From the NCBI RefSeq assembly GCF_021228235.1, contig NZ_JAJQRG010000007.1, positions 124,001 to 188,000 on the forward strand: a stretch of 64,000 nt of DNA, in the 5' to 3' direction. Below the pieces are notes generated by a model that was not told where the DNA came from, did not search any database, and saw only the letters and a program-made list of their open reading frames with translations. Position numbers and translations under genes: made by a program. The stretch is from Pseudophaeobacter flagellatus. Lineage in GTDB: Bacteria; Pseudomonadota; Alphaproteobacteria; Rhodobacterales; Rhodobacteraceae. Positions 51,922 through 63,337 of this stretch are shown here, one piece after another. Position 1 is the first letter of the stretch. Every line of letters begins with the position of its first letter.

Positions 51922-53082
51922 TCACTTGCCTCCCTGATAGGCACCTAGGGTTTGCCGGGCGATCACCACCCGCTGCACATCCGAAGCCCCCTCATAGATA
52001 CGCAACGCCCTAATATCACGATACAACTCTTCGACCTTTTGACCATGACGCACGCCATCACCACCATGCAACTGCACCGCCTTGTCGATGACCTGCTGCG
52101 CCTGATCGGTAGAAAACAGCTTGGCCATGGCAGCCTCGCGAGTGACGCGCGCAGCACCACTGTCCTTGGCCCAGGCGGCGCGGTACACCAGCAGGGCCGC
52201 CGCATCCACATCCAGCGCCATATCGGCTATATGGCCCTGCACCATCTGCAATTCAAACAGCGCCGCCCCCTGAACCTGCCGGGTCGAAACCCTCTCCAAG
52301 GCCTCATCCAGGGCACGCCGGGCAAATCCCAGCGCCGCCGCAGCGACAGTAGAACGGAATACATCCAACACCGACATCGCGATCTTGAAGCCCCCCCCCG
52401 GCTGCCCCAGAAGCGCCGATTGGGGAATGCGACAATCGCTGAAACGCAGCGTGGCCAGGGGATGCGGCGCAATGACCTGCTGCCGCTCAACCACCTCAAA
52501 CCCAGGCAGGCCCGTCGGCACGACAAAGGCCGATAGCCCCTTGGCACCCGGCGCCTCGCCGGTGCGGGCAAACAGGGTGTAGACATCGGCGATGCCACCA
52601 TTGGAAATCCAGGTCTTTTCCCCATTCAGCACATAGTCATCGCCATCCAAATGCGCCGTCATGGTGGAATTTGCCACATCGGATCCAGACTGCGGCTCGG
52701 TCAGGGCAAAGGCTGAAATCGCCTTGCCACTGCGGGTCAGCGGCAACCATTCCGCCTGCTGCGCCGCCGACCCAAAGAGCGAAATGGCCCCGGTTCCCAG
52801 CCCCTGCATCGCAAAGGCAAAATCCGCCAGCCCGTCATGGCGCGCCAGGATTTCGCGGATCAGGCAAAGGCTACGCACATCCAGGCTCTCGCCCGTCATC
52901 GCGCCGCTGTGCTGCGCCCAACCGCCCGCACCCAGAGCAGCAACCAGACTGCGGCAGGCCTCATCCACATCACTGTGATCAATGCCGCTCAGGTGCCGCT
53001 CGGCCCAAAGGTCCAACTCATGCGCCAGCGCCCGATGCCGGTCCTCAAAGAATGGCCAGCTCAAATATGTCCGGTCTGCCAT
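51922..53082 (-). CDS. Acyl-CoA dehydrogenase
   Basis: 386 residues. [18 protein letters not shown] (FAD-binding), [25 protein letters not shown] and [47 protein letters not shown] are standard signatures; the catalytic Glu is in IYEGASD. In the aminobenzoyl-CoA pathway it likely acts on ring-cleaved or non-aromatic acyl-CoA products. It follows the hydratase gene with an 82-bp gap. Confidence 0.88.
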   Translation of the reverse strand: MADRTYLSWPFFEDRHRALAHELDLWAERHLSGIDHSDVDEACRSLVAALGAGGWAQHSGAMTGESLDVRSLCLIREILARHDGLADFAFAMQGLGTGAISLFGSAAQQAEWLPLTRSGKAISAFALTEPQSGSDVANSTMTAHLDGDDYVLNGEKTWISNGGIADVYTLFARTGEAPGAKGLSAFVVPTGLPGFEVVERQQVIAPHPLATLRFSDCRIPQSALLGQPGGGFKIAMSVLDVFRSTVAAAALGFARRALDEALERVSTRQVQGAALFELQMVQGHIADMALDVDAAALLVYRAAWAKDSGAARVTREAAMAKLFSTDQAQQVIDKAVQLHGGDGVRHGQKVEELYRDIRALRIYEGASDVQRVVIARQTLGAYQGGK

Positions 53083-53164
53083 CTGTCACCCCTTCCCTTC
53101 ATCTTTCCCTAAAATACCTCCGCCGGAGGCATCCAACCGCTGCTCCACGCGCTGCGCTGGCGGA

Positions 53165-53968
53165 TCAATCGCCTTCAAAAACCGGTTTTTCCTTGTTCAC
53201 AAAGGCATGATAGGCACGTTCGAAATCTGCCGTCTGCATGCAGATCGCCTGCCCCTGGGCTTCGGCCTCGATGGCCTGCTCGATCGACATCGACCATTCC
53301 TGCGCCAGCATGGTCTTGGTCATCATATTGCCAAAGTTCGGCCCTGCCGCGATCCGCGCCGCCAGGGCCTCGGCCTCGGCGTTCAGATCTTCGCCCGGCA
53401 CCAGCTTGTTGTGAAACCCCCAGGCCGCGCCCTCTTCGGCGCTCATGGATCGGCCAGTATACAGCAGCTCCGCTGCGCGGCCCTGACCAATAATCCGCGG
53501 CAGAATTGCACAGGCCCCCATGTCACAGCCAGCTAACCCCACGCGGGTGAACAAAAACGCTGTCTTGGCCTCTGGCGTTGCGATCCGCAGATCGGACGCC
53601 ATGGCAATGATGGCCCCGGCACCTACGCAGATGCCGTCGATCGCCGCAATCACCGGCTTGCCACAGTTGACAATCGCCTTGACCAGATCCCCGGTCATCC
53701 GGGTGAAGGCCAGCAGCTCTTTCATGCTCATCTTGGTCAGGGGGCCAATGATTTCATGCACATCCCCCCCCGAGCTAAAGTTGCCACCATTGGAAGCAAA
53801 GACCACTGCCTTGACCGAGTCATTGTAGTGCAGATCGCGGAACCAGTCGCGCAGTTCAGCGTAGCTGTCAAAGGTCAGCGGGTTCTTGCGCTCTGGCCGG
53901 TCCAGGGACACCGTGGCGATGCCCTCTTCAATCTTGCAAAGAAAATGCTGTGTATCCACCTGGGTCAT
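53165..53968 (-). CDS. Enoyl-CoA hydratase/isomerase family protein
   Basis: 267 residues. A crotonase fold with [16 protein letters not shown] (oxyanion loop), [32 protein letters not shown] (second oxyanion strand) and [22 protein letters not shown]. It adds water to, or opens, a CoA-bound intermediate. The start overlaps the MarR gene stop (ATGA). Confidence 0.88.
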   Translation of the reverse strand: MTQVDTQHFLCKIEEGIATVSLDRPERKNPLTFDSYAELRDWFRDLHYNDSVKAVVFASNGGNFSSGGDVHEIIGPLTKMSMKELLAFTRMTGDLVKAIVNCGKPVIAAIDGICVGAGAIIAMASDLRIATPEAKTAFLFTRVGLAGCDMGACAILPRIIGQGRAAELLYTGRSMSAEEGAAWGFHNKLVPGEDLNAEAEALAARIAAGPNFGNMMTKTMLAQEWSMSIEQAIEAEAQGQAICMQTADFERAYHAFVNKEKPVFEGD

Positions 53969-54426
53969 TGCGTTTTATCCTTGTTTTCCAACCGCCGGGC
54001 CACTGCATCCAGCGCCTCGGCCATGCCCTGTGCCGCCTCTGGCGCCACATCGGCAAAAATTCCGTCAATCCATTGTTCATGCGCAGCTGCCTGCCGCGCA
54101 AATTCGGCCTCTCCCTCCGGGGTCAGACGCACCCGGCTGGCGCGCCGGTCTCCGGGCACTTTTTCGCGCAGCACATGGCCATCCTCTACTAGGCGCTCAA
54201 CAATGCCGGTCACATTGCCATTGGACACCTTCAGTACGCTTGACAGCTCACTCATCTTCAGCCCAGCGGCATGCTGGCTCAGCGCCGCCATCACGTCAAA
54301 GCGCGGCAGCGTGGTGGCAAACCCCTGCCGCAGGTTTTCACGCAGTTCGGTTTCCACACTGCGCGTCGCCTTAAGCACCCGCAGCCACAGCCTCAGCCGG
54401 TCTTTTGCAATATCCGTCTCGCTCAA
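53965..54426 (-). CDS. MarR family regulator inside the operon
   Basis: 153 residues. [66 protein letters not shown] is a standard MarR winged helix with the wing DRRASR. Being co-transcribed with the enzymes, it probably senses the aromatic CoA ester or acid and controls its own operon through the palindrome at 57524-57553. Confidence 0.88.
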   Translation of the reverse strand: MSETDIAKDRLRLWLRVLKATRSVETELRENLRQGFATTLPRFDVMAALSQHAAGLKMSELSSVLKVSNGNVTGIVERLVEDGHVLREKVPGDRRASRVRLTPEGEAEFARQAAAHEQWIDGIFADVAPEAAQGMAEALDAVARRLENKDKTQ

Positions 54427-55178
54427 ATCTCACCTCCTGAAATCGGCAGCGCAGCCCCATTCACCGAAGACGCGCCAACGCTTGCCAGCCACAATGCAGC
54501 CTCGGCCACTTCACCCGGTTGGATAAAGCGATCCTGCGGATTACCACGGCGCAGTGATTTTGCGGCTTGTTCCGATGACATGCCAGTGGTTTTCACGATG
54601 GTCTCAAGCGAGTTCTGGAGCAAGGGCGTCTCGATAAAGCCCGGACACAGAGCATTTGCCGTCACCCCCGTCTTGGCGAGCTCAATCGCCAGGGCACGGG
54701 TCAGGCCCACCACCCCATGTTTGGCCGCGCAGTAGCCTGACACATATGGATAGCCCTTTAGCCCTGCAGTTGAAGCCACGGCGATCAACCGCCCCCAACC
54801 TGCCTGCTTCATCATCGGCAGACAGGCCTGCCACAGATTGAACACCCCCAGCAGGTTGACCCCAAGCGCTCCGGTGAAATCTTCCGGTGTCATGCGTTCA
54901 AACGGCTTTGACGGCGCAGCCCCCGCATTGGCCAGGGCAATATCAACCCCGCCCTGCTTGGCTGTCGCCGCCTTGATTGCCTGATCGAGACTGTCCCGCA
55001 CTGTGACATCGCAGGACAGCGGCAGGGCACCGGTTTCTGCCGCCACCTCCTGCAGGGCCTCTGCGCGCCGCCCAAGGATGGTAACGCGGGCCTCTTGCAC
55101 AGCAAACTGGCGCGCAAGTTCCGCCCCCAGACCCGAGCCACCGCCAGTGATAACAACATGTTTGCCAGCAAAGCTCAT
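54423..55178 (-). CDS. Short-chain dehydrogenase/reductase
   Basis: 251 residues. NAD(P)-binding [24 protein letters not shown], the catalytic Ser in [22 protein letters not shown] with the Y-x3-K pair, and [13 protein letters not shown]. Overlaps its two neighbours by 4 bases each. Probably oxidises a hydroxyacyl-CoA in the pathway. The ATG at 55178 gives the normal N-terminus ([14 protein letters not shown]). Confidence 0.88.
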   Translation of the reverse strand: MSFAGKHVVITGGGSGLGAELARQFAVQEARVTILGRRAEALQEVAAETGALPLSCDVTVRDSLDQAIKAATAKQGGVDIALANAGAAPSKPFERMTPEDFTGALGVNLLGVFNLWQACLPMMKQAGWGRLIAVASTAGLKGYPYVSGYCAAKHGVVGLTRALAIELAKTGVTANALCPGFIETPLLQNSLETIVKTTGMSSEQAAKSLRRGNPQDRFIQPGEVAEAALWLASVGASSVNGAALPISGGEI

Positions 55179-57469
55179 GCTCGGATCACCTCTGTTTCGC
55201 GGTCCGCCAGACGCCAGGCCTGATCGCGACCGGCAAGATAGGGCAGCGGCCATGTGCCCGCACGATCCCCCAGTTTGGTGGCCTCATGCAGGGTCCAATA
55301 GGGGTCTGCTAGATGCGGACGCCCGACACAGACCAAATCGGCCCGCCCCGCCATCAGGATGGAATTGGCATGATCAGCCTCGTAGATATTTCCCACCGCC
55401 ATGGTGGCCAGGCCCGCCTCGTTGCGGATCCGGTCGGAAAACGGCGTCTGGAACATACGGCCATAGACGGGCTGACCTTCAACCGAGGTCTGCCCGGCAG
55501 AGACATCGACAATATCAACCCCCGCTTCAGAGAAGGCCCGCGCGATATCGACCGCCTCTTCCGGGGTGACCCCATCCGCCCCCAGCCAATCCGTGGCAGA
55601 GATGCGCACCGACATCGGCTTGTCCGTCGGCCAGACCGCGCGCATGGCGGAAAAGACCTCTAGCGGGTAGCGCATCCGGTTTTCCAGCGGCCCGCCGTAC
55701 TCATCCTGGCGAATGTTTGATTTGGGTGAAATGAATGATGAAATCAGATAGCCATGCGCCGCATGAAGTTCGATCATGTCAAATCCACAACGTGCTGCCA
55801 TCTCGGCGGCGGCGGTAAATTCGCCTTTGATCTGGTCCATTTCAACGCGGCTGATCGCTCGCGGAGTGGCGTTTTGATCCGACCAGGGCACCGCCGAGGC
55901 TGAGACCAGATCCCAGTTGCCATTCGGCAGTGGCGCATCCATGGTTTCCCAGCCAACCTGCGTCGACCCCTTGCGCCCCGAATGACCAATCTGGCAACAG
56001 ATCTTGGCATCGGTTTCCTGATGCACAAAATCCACCAGACGCGTCCAGGCCGCTTCATGTTCGGGTGCATAAAGACCGGGGCAGCCTGGCGTGATCCGCC
56101 CCTCGGGGCTGACGCAGGTCATTTCAGTGTAGACCAGTCCGGCGCCCCCCTTGGCGCGTTCGCCATAATGGATCAGGTGCCAATCGGTGGGGCAGCCCTC
56201 TACCGCCTTGTACTGCGCCATCGGCGAGACCACGATGCGGTTCTTCAGATGCATATCGCGCAGTTGGTAGGGGGCAAACATCGGCGCACGCACCGGGGCA
56301 TCCGCTGGCACACCAGCCTTGTTTTGAAACCACTTTTCCGCCGATTCCAGCCAGTTCGGATCACGCAGGCGCAGGTTTTCATGGGAAATACGCTGGCTGC
56401 GCGTCAGCAGGGAATAATTGAACTGCACCGGATCCATATCCAGGTAGCGCTCCACATCCTCGAACCATTCCAACGAATTGCGCGCCGCCGATTGTAACCG
56501 CAACACATCCAGGCGCCGCTCTTCCTGGTAGCGTTCAAAGGCGCGCTCTAGGCTGGTCTCGCAGGTTAGCAGCTCTGCCAGGGCAATGGCGCTATCAAAG
56601 GCAAGCCGCGTGCCAGAGCCAATCGAGAAATGCGCCGTGGCCGAGGCATCCCCCAGCAGCACCACGTTTTCATGGTGCCACTTATCACAGAGCACCCGCG
56701 GAAAGTTGATCCAAACCGCAGAACCACGCAAATGATCCGCGTTGGAAATCAGGTTGTGACCGCCCAGATGATCGGAAAAGATCTCCTCGCAGGTGCGGAT
56801 AATCTCTTCCTTGGACATATCCTCAAAGCCCCAGCGATCCCAGGTCTCGCCCGAACATTCGACAATCACCGTCGCGGTATTGTCGTCGAATTGATAGGCA
56901 TGGATCCAGACCCAGCCATGTTTGGTCTTCTCAAAGACAAAGGTGAAGGCATCATCAAATTTCTGATGCGTTCCCAGCCAGATAAACTTGCAGGGGCGCA
57001 CATCAACATTCGGTTTGAAGTGATCGGCAAACTCGTTGCGCACCGCAGAGTTCAGTCCATCGCAGCCCACCACCACGTCATAGTCTTTCTGATAGTCCGA
57101 GGCAGGTTTAGCACGGGATTCAAAGCGCAGATCAACACCAAGCGCCAGGGCGCGCTCTTGCAGGATCAAAAGCATCTTCTTACGGCCAATCCCGGCAAAG
57201 CCATGCCCCTGAGAAACCGTGCGCACGCTATTTTGCACCACGGCAATATCATCCCAATAGGCGAAATTCTCTTTGATAGACTGGGCGCTGGAGGGGTCAT
57301 TCTTGCTCAGGTTTTCTAGCGCGTCGTCAGACAGAACCACGCCCCAGCCAAAGGTATCGTCAGCCTTGTTCTGCTCGAACACCGTGACCTCAGCCTCGGG
57401 TTGCCGCAACTTCAACGAGATTGCAAAATAGAGCCCGGCTGGCCCGCCTCCTAAACATGCGACTTTCAT
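55175..57469 (-). CDS. 2-aminobenzoyl-CoA monooxygenase/reductase-like (also annotated salicylyl-CoA 5-hydroxylase)
   Basis: 764-residue natural fusion. Residues 1 to about 370 are a FAD aromatic monooxygenase ([56 protein letters not shown]). About 390 to 764 is an old-yellow-enzyme domain ([73 protein letters not shown]). This two-domain enzyme hydroxylates and reduces aminobenzoyl-CoA in Azoarcus. First gene of the operon, which then reads SDR - MarR - hydratase - dehydrogenase - ligase. Confidence 0.88.
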   Translation of the reverse strand: MKVACLGGGPAGLYFAISLKLRQPEAEVTVFEQNKADDTFGWGVVLSDDALENLSKNDPSSAQSIKENFAYWDDIAVVQNSVRTVSQGHGFAGIGRKKMLLILQERALALGVDLRFESRAKPASDYQKDYDVVVGCDGLNSAVRNEFADHFKPNVDVRPCKFIWLGTHQKFDDAFTFVFEKTKHGWVWIHAYQFDDNTATVIVECSGETWDRWGFEDMSKEEIIRTCEEIFSDHLGGHNLISNADHLRGSAVWINFPRVLCDKWHHENVVLLGDASATAHFSIGSGTRLAFDSAIALAELLTCETSLERAFERYQEERRLDVLRLQSAARNSLEWFEDVERYLDMDPVQFNYSLLTRSQRISHENLRLRDPNWLESAEKWFQNKAGVPADAPVRAPMFAPYQLRDMHLKNRIVVSPMAQYKAVEGCPTDWHLIHYGERAKGGAGLVYTEMTCVSPEGRITPGCPGLYAPEHEAAWTRLVDFVHQETDAKICCQIGHSGRKGSTQVGWETMDAPLPNGNWDLVSASAVPWSDQNATPRAISRVEMDQIKGEFTAAAEMAARCGFDMIELHAAHGYLISSFISPKSNIRQDEYGGPLENRMRYPLEVFSAMRAVWPTDKPMSVRISATDWLGADGVTPEEAVDIARAFSEAGVDIVDVSAGQTSVEGQPVYGRMFQTPFSDRIRNEAGLATMAVGNIYEADHANSILMAGRADLVCVGRPHLADPYWTLHEATKLGDRAGTWPLPYLAGRDQAWRLADRETEVIRA

Positions 57470-58065
57470 GACCCATTCTCCCTGGAAGTAGATTATGAAG
57501 TCAGGATAGATTGGCGTGAAAAAACTTCAAGCTTAAAGTTTCAGGCTTGAAGTTAATTCGACTATCAGGCCGCCAAGCGCCTCTGCCCAAACCTGCCTGC
57601 GCGGCGTGGCACCAAAGCCCCCAGCACACCGACAATTCGAATATCCACAGCCCCCTATGGATATCTTAATTTTAACACTTATTAACAGTGTATTAAGATG
57701 CACTCTTAAGTGAGTAACTTGGTAGAAAAATGGGACAAGCCATAATAGTCGCCGCGCCATAGAACAGAAAATGCCGTAAATCCCGAACTGCGCCCAGGTT
57801 TTCGCCCCCCCTGATCACTGCGAAGGTCAGCCAAACACGACAAACGCACCTAAAAAGTTGAAAAACAGTAACTTTTCCGCCATTTTGTCAAAAAAACACA
57901 CAGATATATACGATATAAGACAAGTTCACCCCCAGAAAACCGACAGAAAATCAGAAAAAAGGCGACAAAACCGCCGGACAAAGCCCGCTCGCCGCAGCAA
58001 ACTGCTAGCAGACCAGGCGGGCGACGCGGAATAGCCAAGGGTGGGGCGAACAGCGCGGGCGCAGG
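57470..58065. other. Intergenic region upstream of the aminobenzoate operon
   Basis: About 600 bp between the operon start and the ptsP end. It carries the palindrome at 57524-57553 and a long AT-rich stretch (57640-57780), and presumably the operon promoter. I see no gene; the short frames have no ribosome sites. Confidence 0.5.
57524..57553. promoter_or_regulatory. Putative MarR operator of the aminobenzoate operon
   Basis: ACTTCAAGC and GCTTGAAGT form a 9-bp perfect inverted repeat with a 12-base spacer, 55-84 bp before the first gene. The left arm itself runs into AAGCTTAAAGT, giving a second, overlapping palindrome centred on AAGCTT. Confidence 0.65.
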
Positions 58066-60306
58066 TCAGACTTCGCGTAGGTAACGCATAACCGCACCGC
58101 GAACCGATTGGTCGCCACGGTGACGTGAGGCAAAGATAACGCGCCGCAGATCAGCCAGGTTAACCCTCATTAACAAAGACTTAACAGGTCCAATTGAAGC
58201 GGGCCGCATTGACAGCGTATGCATCCCCATTGCCGCAAGGCAGACTGCCTCAATGGGGCGGCCGGCATCTTCACCACAGAAACTGAGCGGGGTGCCAGAG
58301 ATGGCGCAGCGCTCAACAATCTGCTCAATCAGGCTTAGGAAGCTCACATTCAGACTGTCATACCGCTTGCGCACACGCTCATTCTCGCGGTCGGCGGCAA
58401 AGAAAAACTGCTTCAGATCATTGCCGCCCACCGAGATGAAGCCAACATCATCAAAGAACTTTTGCGGGGCAAAGGCCAAAGATGGGGTTTCCAGCATTGC
58501 GCCGATCTCAAGGCTCTCTGGTAGGGCGTGGCCAAGAATACGCTCACGTTCCAGTGTTTTGGTCACCTCATCGCGCGCCGCGCGGTATTCATCGGCCTGG
58601 GCCACGAAGGGAAACATCACCGTCAAAGGCCGCCCATCCGCGGCCCGCATCAAGGCCTGCAATTGCATCCGCATGATGCCGGGCTTGTCCAGCCCCACCC
58701 GGATCGCGCGCCAGCCCAAAGCCGGGTTCGGCTCATCGTTGGGCTTCATATAGGGCAGCACCTTGTCAGAGCCGATGTCCAAGGTTCGAAAGACAACCCT
58801 CTTGCCATGTGCCGCATCCAGCACCCGTTTATACAGGGCAACCAGCTCCGAACGCCGGGGCATCTGGTTGCGCACCAGAAATTGCAGCTCGGTGCGGAAC
58901 AGGCCAACGCCCTCGGCACCCGAATTTTCCAGCGATGGCAGATCCGCCATCAGCCCTGCGTTCATCACTAGGTCGATCTTCTGACCATCCAGAGTTACCG
59001 CCGGTTTGTCGCGGATCGAGGCATAGCGTTGCTGTGCCTGGGCCAACATGGCGATCTTGTCGCGAAAGGCCCCGACCACGGTATCGTCGGGGCGCAGATG
59101 CACCACGCCCTGTTCGCCATCCACCATGATATGATCGCCGTTCAACGCCTCAGTGCTGATCCGTTTGGCATTGACCACCAGTGGTATCGCCAATGCCCGC
59201 GCCACGATCGCCGCATGCGATCCAACCGAGCCTTCCTCGAGCACAATGCCTTTGAGGTTGCGGCCATATTCCAGAAGTTCCGCCGGTCCGATATTGCGCG
59301 CCACCAGAATCGGATCCTCTGGCAGTTCGGCCCCGGTTTCGGCCCCCTGGCCGGTCAGAATGCGCAGCAACCGGTTGGACAGATCGTCCAGATCACTCAG
59401 CCGTTCTCGCAGGTAGGCATCCTGCGCCTGCGACAGCCGGGCACGGGCCTGGGATTGTTCCTTTTCCACTGCGGCCTCGGCGCTGAGCCCGCGTGCGATA
59501 TCTTCCTCCATCCGCCGCATCCAGCCCTTGGAATTGGCGAACATGCGATAGGCCTCAAGGACCTCCAGCTGTTCCTTATCGCCGTTTTGCGAGATCTCCA
59601 GCATCTTGTCGACGCCCATGCGCAGCTGTTCCACGGCTTCGCCCAGCCGCACCTGCTCGCGCTCGGGGTCATCGGCGATTGGATTGGTGACCAGCACGCG
59701 CGGTTCATGCAGCCAGACATGGCCCTCTGCAGCGCCCTCCTGGGCGGCAGTACCGGACAACAGAACCGGCTGCTGGTGCAGCGGCGACAACGCCGCCCCC
59801 TCGCCGACAAAGGCCCCAAGCTCTGTCATCTCGGCAATGACCATCGCCACCACCTCTAGCGCGTAAACCGCATCCGACGAAAATTCACGGGCATCCTTCG
59901 ACTGTACTACAAGCACGCCAAGCATTTCGCCAAGCCGTTGAATCGGCACACCAAGAAAGGAAGAAAACCGTTCTTCGCCGGTTTCCGGCATATAGCGGAA
60001 CCCCTTGGCATTGGGGGCATCTGGGGTATTGATCACCTTGCCAAACTTGGCAACCCGGCCCACCAGACCTTCGCCAATGCGCATTCGGGTCTGGTGTACG
60101 GATTCGACATTCAGACCTTCACTGGCGCAGAGCTCAAGCGTGTCATCATCGCGAAACAGATAGACCGAACACACCTCGGTACCGATGCTGTCGCCAATCA
60201 GATGGGTGATCTTGTCCAAACGGGCCTGGCCAGGGTTGTCCCCGGCCATAGCCTCGCGCAAGCGGCCAAGCAGCTTGCGACTTTCAGATTCAGTACTTTC
60301 GACCAT
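58066..60306 (-). CDS. ptsP: PTS-Ntr enzyme I (phosphoenolpyruvate-protein phosphotransferase)
   Basis: 746 residues. The N-terminal GAF domain (about 15-155; IGTEVCSVYLFRDDDTLELCASEGL) can sense nitrogen metabolites such as glutamine. It is followed by enzyme I: the phospho-histidine site GSVGSHAAIVARALAIP and the PEP-binding TIM barrel (FRTLDIGSDKVLPY, then FFAADRENERVRKRYD and PLSFCGEDAGRPI with the active Cys-like loop). It starts the nitrogen phosphotransferase relay to NPr and EIIA-Ntr. It lies 42 bp downstream of lysC, the same order as in other alphaproteobacteria. Confidence 0.94.
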   Translation of the reverse strand: MVESTESESRKLLGRLREAMAGDNPGQARLDKITHLIGDSIGTEVCSVYLFRDDDTLELCASEGLNVESVHQTRMRIGEGLVGRVAKFGKVINTPDAPNAKGFRYMPETGEERFSSFLGVPIQRLGEMLGVLVVQSKDAREFSSDAVYALEVVAMVIAEMTELGAFVGEGAALSPLHQQPVLLSGTAAQEGAAEGHVWLHEPRVLVTNPIADDPEREQVRLGEAVEQLRMGVDKMLEISQNGDKEQLEVLEAYRMFANSKGWMRRMEEDIARGLSAEAAVEKEQSQARARLSQAQDAYLRERLSDLDDLSNRLLRILTGQGAETGAELPEDPILVARNIGPAELLEYGRNLKGIVLEEGSVGSHAAIVARALAIPLVVNAKRISTEALNGDHIMVDGEQGVVHLRPDDTVVGAFRDKIAMLAQAQQRYASIRDKPAVTLDGQKIDLVMNAGLMADLPSLENSGAEGVGLFRTELQFLVRNQMPRRSELVALYKRVLDAAHGKRVVFRTLDIGSDKVLPYMKPNDEPNPALGWRAIRVGLDKPGIMRMQLQALMRAADGRPLTVMFPFVAQADEYRAARDEVTKTLERERILGHALPESLEIGAMLETPSLAFAPQKFFDDVGFISVGGNDLKQFFFAADRENERVRKRYDSLNVSFLSLIEQIVERCAISGTPLSFCGEDAGRPIEAVCLAAMGMHTLSMRPASIGPVKSLLMRVNLADLRRVIFASRHRGDQSVRGAVMRYLREV

Positions 60307-60348
60307 GGGCCCTGTTCACATATTTTTTGTGGCAGGCAGCCCGAGTGA

Positions 60349-61587
60349 TCAGGCTGCCTTATCCAATTCAAAAGCATCATGCAGTGCTTGGACCGCAAGT
60401 TCCATGTATTTCCGATCAATAAGAACGGAAATCTTGATCTCAGAGGTTGTAATGACCTTGATGTTGATACCCTCATCAGAGAGCACCTTGAACATTTTGG
60501 CAGCAACACCCGACTGCGAGCGCATGCCAATACCCACCACAGAGACCTTGGCGACATCCTTATCTGCCACCAGCTCGGCGTAGTTCAGCTCACCCTGTTC
60601 CTTGATGCGCAACAGCGCCTGATCGGCACGGCTCACCTGATCCGTTGGGCAGGAAAAGGTCATATCCGTGCGGCCATCTTCCGAGATGTTCTGCACGATC
60701 ATGTCGACGTTCACGCCACCATCAGAAAGCGCATTAAAAATGATCGCGGCGATGCCTGGACGGTCAGCAACCGACATCAGCGTCACTTTGGCTTCGTCGC
60801 GGGAATAGGCCACACCGGCCACAACATTGGATTCCATGATTTCCTCCTCATCGCAGACCAGCGTACCCGCCGCGTCGGATTGTTCTTCAAAGCTTGAAAG
60901 AACGCGCAGTTTCACCTTGTAGCGCATCGCCAGCTCTACCGAGCGGGTCTGCAGCACCTTGGCCCCCAGCGAGGCCAGTTCCAGCATTTCTTCAAATGAG
61001 ATCTTGTCGAGCTTGCGCGCCTTGCCGCAGATCCGCGGGTCGGTGGTATAGACGCCATCCACATCCGTGTAGATATCGCAGCGCTCGGCCTCGAACGCGG
61101 CGGCAAAGGCCACGGCGGTGGTATCAGACCCGCCTCGACCCAGTGTGGTGATACGCCCCTCAGCGCTGATCCCCTGAAAGCCGGCCACCACAGCAACACG
61201 CATGCCTTCGCCAAACTTGGCGTTGATGTTCTCCGGCGGGATCTCTTCGATCCGGGCCTGGCTATGGGCGCTGGTGGTTTTCAACGGCACCTGCCAGCCC
61301 TGCCAGCTGCGGGCGGGAATATCCATTTCCTGCAGGGTCAGCGCCATCAATCCGGCGGTGACATTTTCCCCGGATGACACCACGGCATCATATTCGCGGG
61401 CGTCAAACAGCGGCGACGTCTCATTGACCCAGCCAACCATCTCATTGGTTTTACCAGACATGGCAGAGACGATGACAATGACATCATAGCCCTTTGCCAC
61501 TTCGACGCCAACACGTTTGGCCGCGCGTTTAATCCGGTCGAGATTGGCGACCGAAGTGCCGCCAAATTTCATTACTAGAACGGGCAT
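60349..61587 (-). CDS. lysC: Aspartate kinase
   Basis: 412 residues. Phosphorylates aspartate, the first step toward lysine, threonine and methionine. The start VLVMKFGGTSVANLDRIKR is the kinase motif; TLGRGGSDTTAVAFAAAFEAERCDIYTDVDGVYTTDPRI is the ATP/substrate region. Two ACT domains fill the C-terminus (about 265-410), with MIVQNISEDGRTDMTF. Feedback inhibition by lysine or threonine is expected. The ATG at 61587 is preceded by GGAGA; a TTG 6 bases upstream opens the frame but is not needed. Confidence 0.95.
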   Translation of the reverse strand: MPVLVMKFGGTSVANLDRIKRAAKRVGVEVAKGYDVIVIVSAMSGKTNEMVGWVNETSPLFDAREYDAVVSSGENVTAGLMALTLQEMDIPARSWQGWQVPLKTTSAHSQARIEEIPPENINAKFGEGMRVAVVAGFQGISAEGRITTLGRGGSDTTAVAFAAAFEAERCDIYTDVDGVYTTDPRICGKARKLDKISFEEMLELASLGAKVLQTRSVELAMRYKVKLRVLSSFEEQSDAAGTLVCDEEEIMESNVVAGVAYSRDEAKVTLMSVADRPGIAAIIFNALSDGGVNVDMIVQNISEDGRTDMTFSCPTDQVSRADQALLRIKEQGELNYAELVADKDVAKVSVVGIGMRSQSGVAAKMFKVLSDEGINIKVITTSEIKISVLIDRKYMELAVQALHDAFELDKAA

Positions 61588-61703
61588 GGGCAAAAGTCTC
61601 CGTGCGCTCGCTGTTTCCGATCAATGCCTCATAGGGGCTTGTGGTTTCAAGGGCAAGGCTATGGATTGTAGCGATACAAGCGCCAAAGGGCCTAATGCAG
61701 GGC

Positions 61704-63152
61704 CTAGGCGCGCCAAAACCGTACTGTAAGAATGGCATAAACCGCCATCAGCTCTAGCCGACCAATCAGCATGGCGCTGCTGAGGATCCATTTTGCCGCA
61801 TCATTCAGCGAGGCGAAATTACCCGCCGGACCGATGGTATCCCCCAGACCAGGCCCCACATTAGCCACCGCCGTGGCGGCACCGGATATCGCGGTGATGA
61901 AATCCAGCCCGGTCAGCGCCAGGGCCCAGGCCACGATCCCCATTGTCACCACGAAGAACATGAAAAAAGAAATCACCGAGCTCAGCACATCTGATCCAAC
62001 AGCGCGCCCCTGAAACCGCGGGGCAAAAACCCCATGCGGCGATCTGATGCGCTGGATTTGCACCCGGATAGAGGCAAAGAGCAGCTGATAGCGAAAGATC
62101 TTGACCGAACAGGCGGTAGAGCCCGCACAGCCGCCGATCAACCCGACAAAGAAGAACACCATAATCAGAAAGCTGCCCCATTTCATATAGTCGACACTGG
62201 CATAGCCGGTGCCGGATATGATGGAGGTGATGTTGAACAGCGCTTCGCGCACCGCCTGCTCGGGGTGATGCGGAAATATGGTTCCCAGGACGGTGGCGGT
62301 CACCGCGACCAGGATCGCAATCGTGGCAAGGAATGCCCGCACTTGACTGTCACTAATCAGCGGGTTCGCCTGGCCATTGATCAGCTGCACATAGCGCACG
62401 AAAGGCAGCGCCGCGAGGATCATGAAAACCGAGGCTGCATATTCTGGCGGACCGGAAAAGGTGCCAAATGACGCATCATAATTGGAAAACCCACCCGTCG
62501 ACATCGTGGTCATGGCGTGGACCAGTGCATCAAATGAGCCCATGCCCAGGGCCATATAGACGACCATGCAGGTCACTGTGAGGCCCAGATAAATCAATGC
62601 GATCTGTTTCGCAATCGCCTGCGCCCGTGGTAAAATTTTCCCCATTGTATCAAAGGCTTCAGACTTGAAGATCTGCATACCCCCGACCCGCAGTTCGGGC
62701 AGGAAAACCATGGCGACCACAATGATCCCGATGCCCCCCAGCCATTGCAGGATACCGCGCCACAGCAACAGCCCCTTGGGCAGTGCATCCAGACCGGAAA
62801 TCACCGTTGACCCGGTCGTGGTCAAGCCAGACATGGCTTCAAAAAACGCATTGGTAAAGCTGAGCTCGGTCGCCCCAAGCATAAAGGGCAGCGCGCCAAA
62901 TATCGGCAGGGCAACCCAGACCAAGGTGGTCAGCAAAAAGGTCTGCTGGATGGACAGCCCTTTTTGCGTGGCGCTGCCACAGCTAAGCGCCATCAGCGCC
63001 CCCGCCAGCATGGTAATGATACCGCTTTCCAAAAAGACAGGCCAGTGGCCCCGCCCCTCCAGAAGGTCGGCAACAAAAGGGAACACCATCATGCCCCCCA
63101 AGATCACAACCAGAAGGCCGATCACATATCCAACGGGTCGAAAATCCAACAT
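61704..63152 (-). CDS. trkH: TrkH family potassium uptake protein
   Basis: 482 residues with about ten membrane helices. The four pore segments of the K+ transporter are recognisable: AMSGLTTTGSTVISGLDALPKG, MTTMSTGGFSNYDASFG, ITSIISGTGYASVDYMKWG and ATAVANVGPGLGDTIGPAGNF, each with a selectivity glycine. It works with a cytoplasmic TrkA, which is not in the window. Confidence 0.93.
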   Translation of the reverse strand: MLDFRPVGYVIGLLVVILGGMMVFPFVADLLEGRGHWPVFLESGIITMLAGALMALSCGSATQKGLSIQQTFLLTTLVWVALPIFGALPFMLGATELSFTNAFFEAMSGLTTTGSTVISGLDALPKGLLLWRGILQWLGGIGIIVVAMVFLPELRVGGMQIFKSEAFDTMGKILPRAQAIAKQIALIYLGLTVTCMVVYMALGMGSFDALVHAMTTMSTGGFSNYDASFGTFSGPPEYAASVFMILAALPFVRYVQLINGQANPLISDSQVRAFLATIAILVAVTATVLGTIFPHHPEQAVREALFNITSIISGTGYASVDYMKWGSFLIMVFFFVGLIGGCAGSTACSVKIFRYQLLFASIRVQIQRIRSPHGVFAPRFQGRAVGSDVLSSVISFFMFFVVTMGIVAWALALTGLDFITAISGAATAVANVGPGLGDTIGPAGNFASLNDAAKWILSSAMLIGRLELMAVYAILTVRFWRA

Positions 63153-63337
63153 AAGAGGGAGCGTTGGCCCGCCACGGCGAAACTGTCAAGACACAGGCGG
63201 CGTATCCTCTGTGTCACATGCAGACGGGCAACGCTGCAAAGCAGACACCATCAACCGCCAGAACCAAAGCCGCATGGCGGTAAATACGCCACCAAACAGG
63301 TCTTTCAGGTCCGGCACCTGTAAATCCCTGTGCAGGA

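Noticed and set aside
59029-59859. 276-codon plus-strand frame opposite ptsP
   Set aside because: Shadow of ptsP, whose GAF and enzyme I motifs are complete.
60334-60359. Hairpin at the lysC stop codon as a terminator
   Set aside because: The 8-bp stem is real, but on the minus strand an A run, not a T run, follows, and ptsP lies only 42 bp downstream in the same direction.
63185-63312. Short minus-strand frame between folE2 and trkH (about 43 codons from a GTG)
   Set aside because: No convincing ribosome site or recognisable motif; likely chance.
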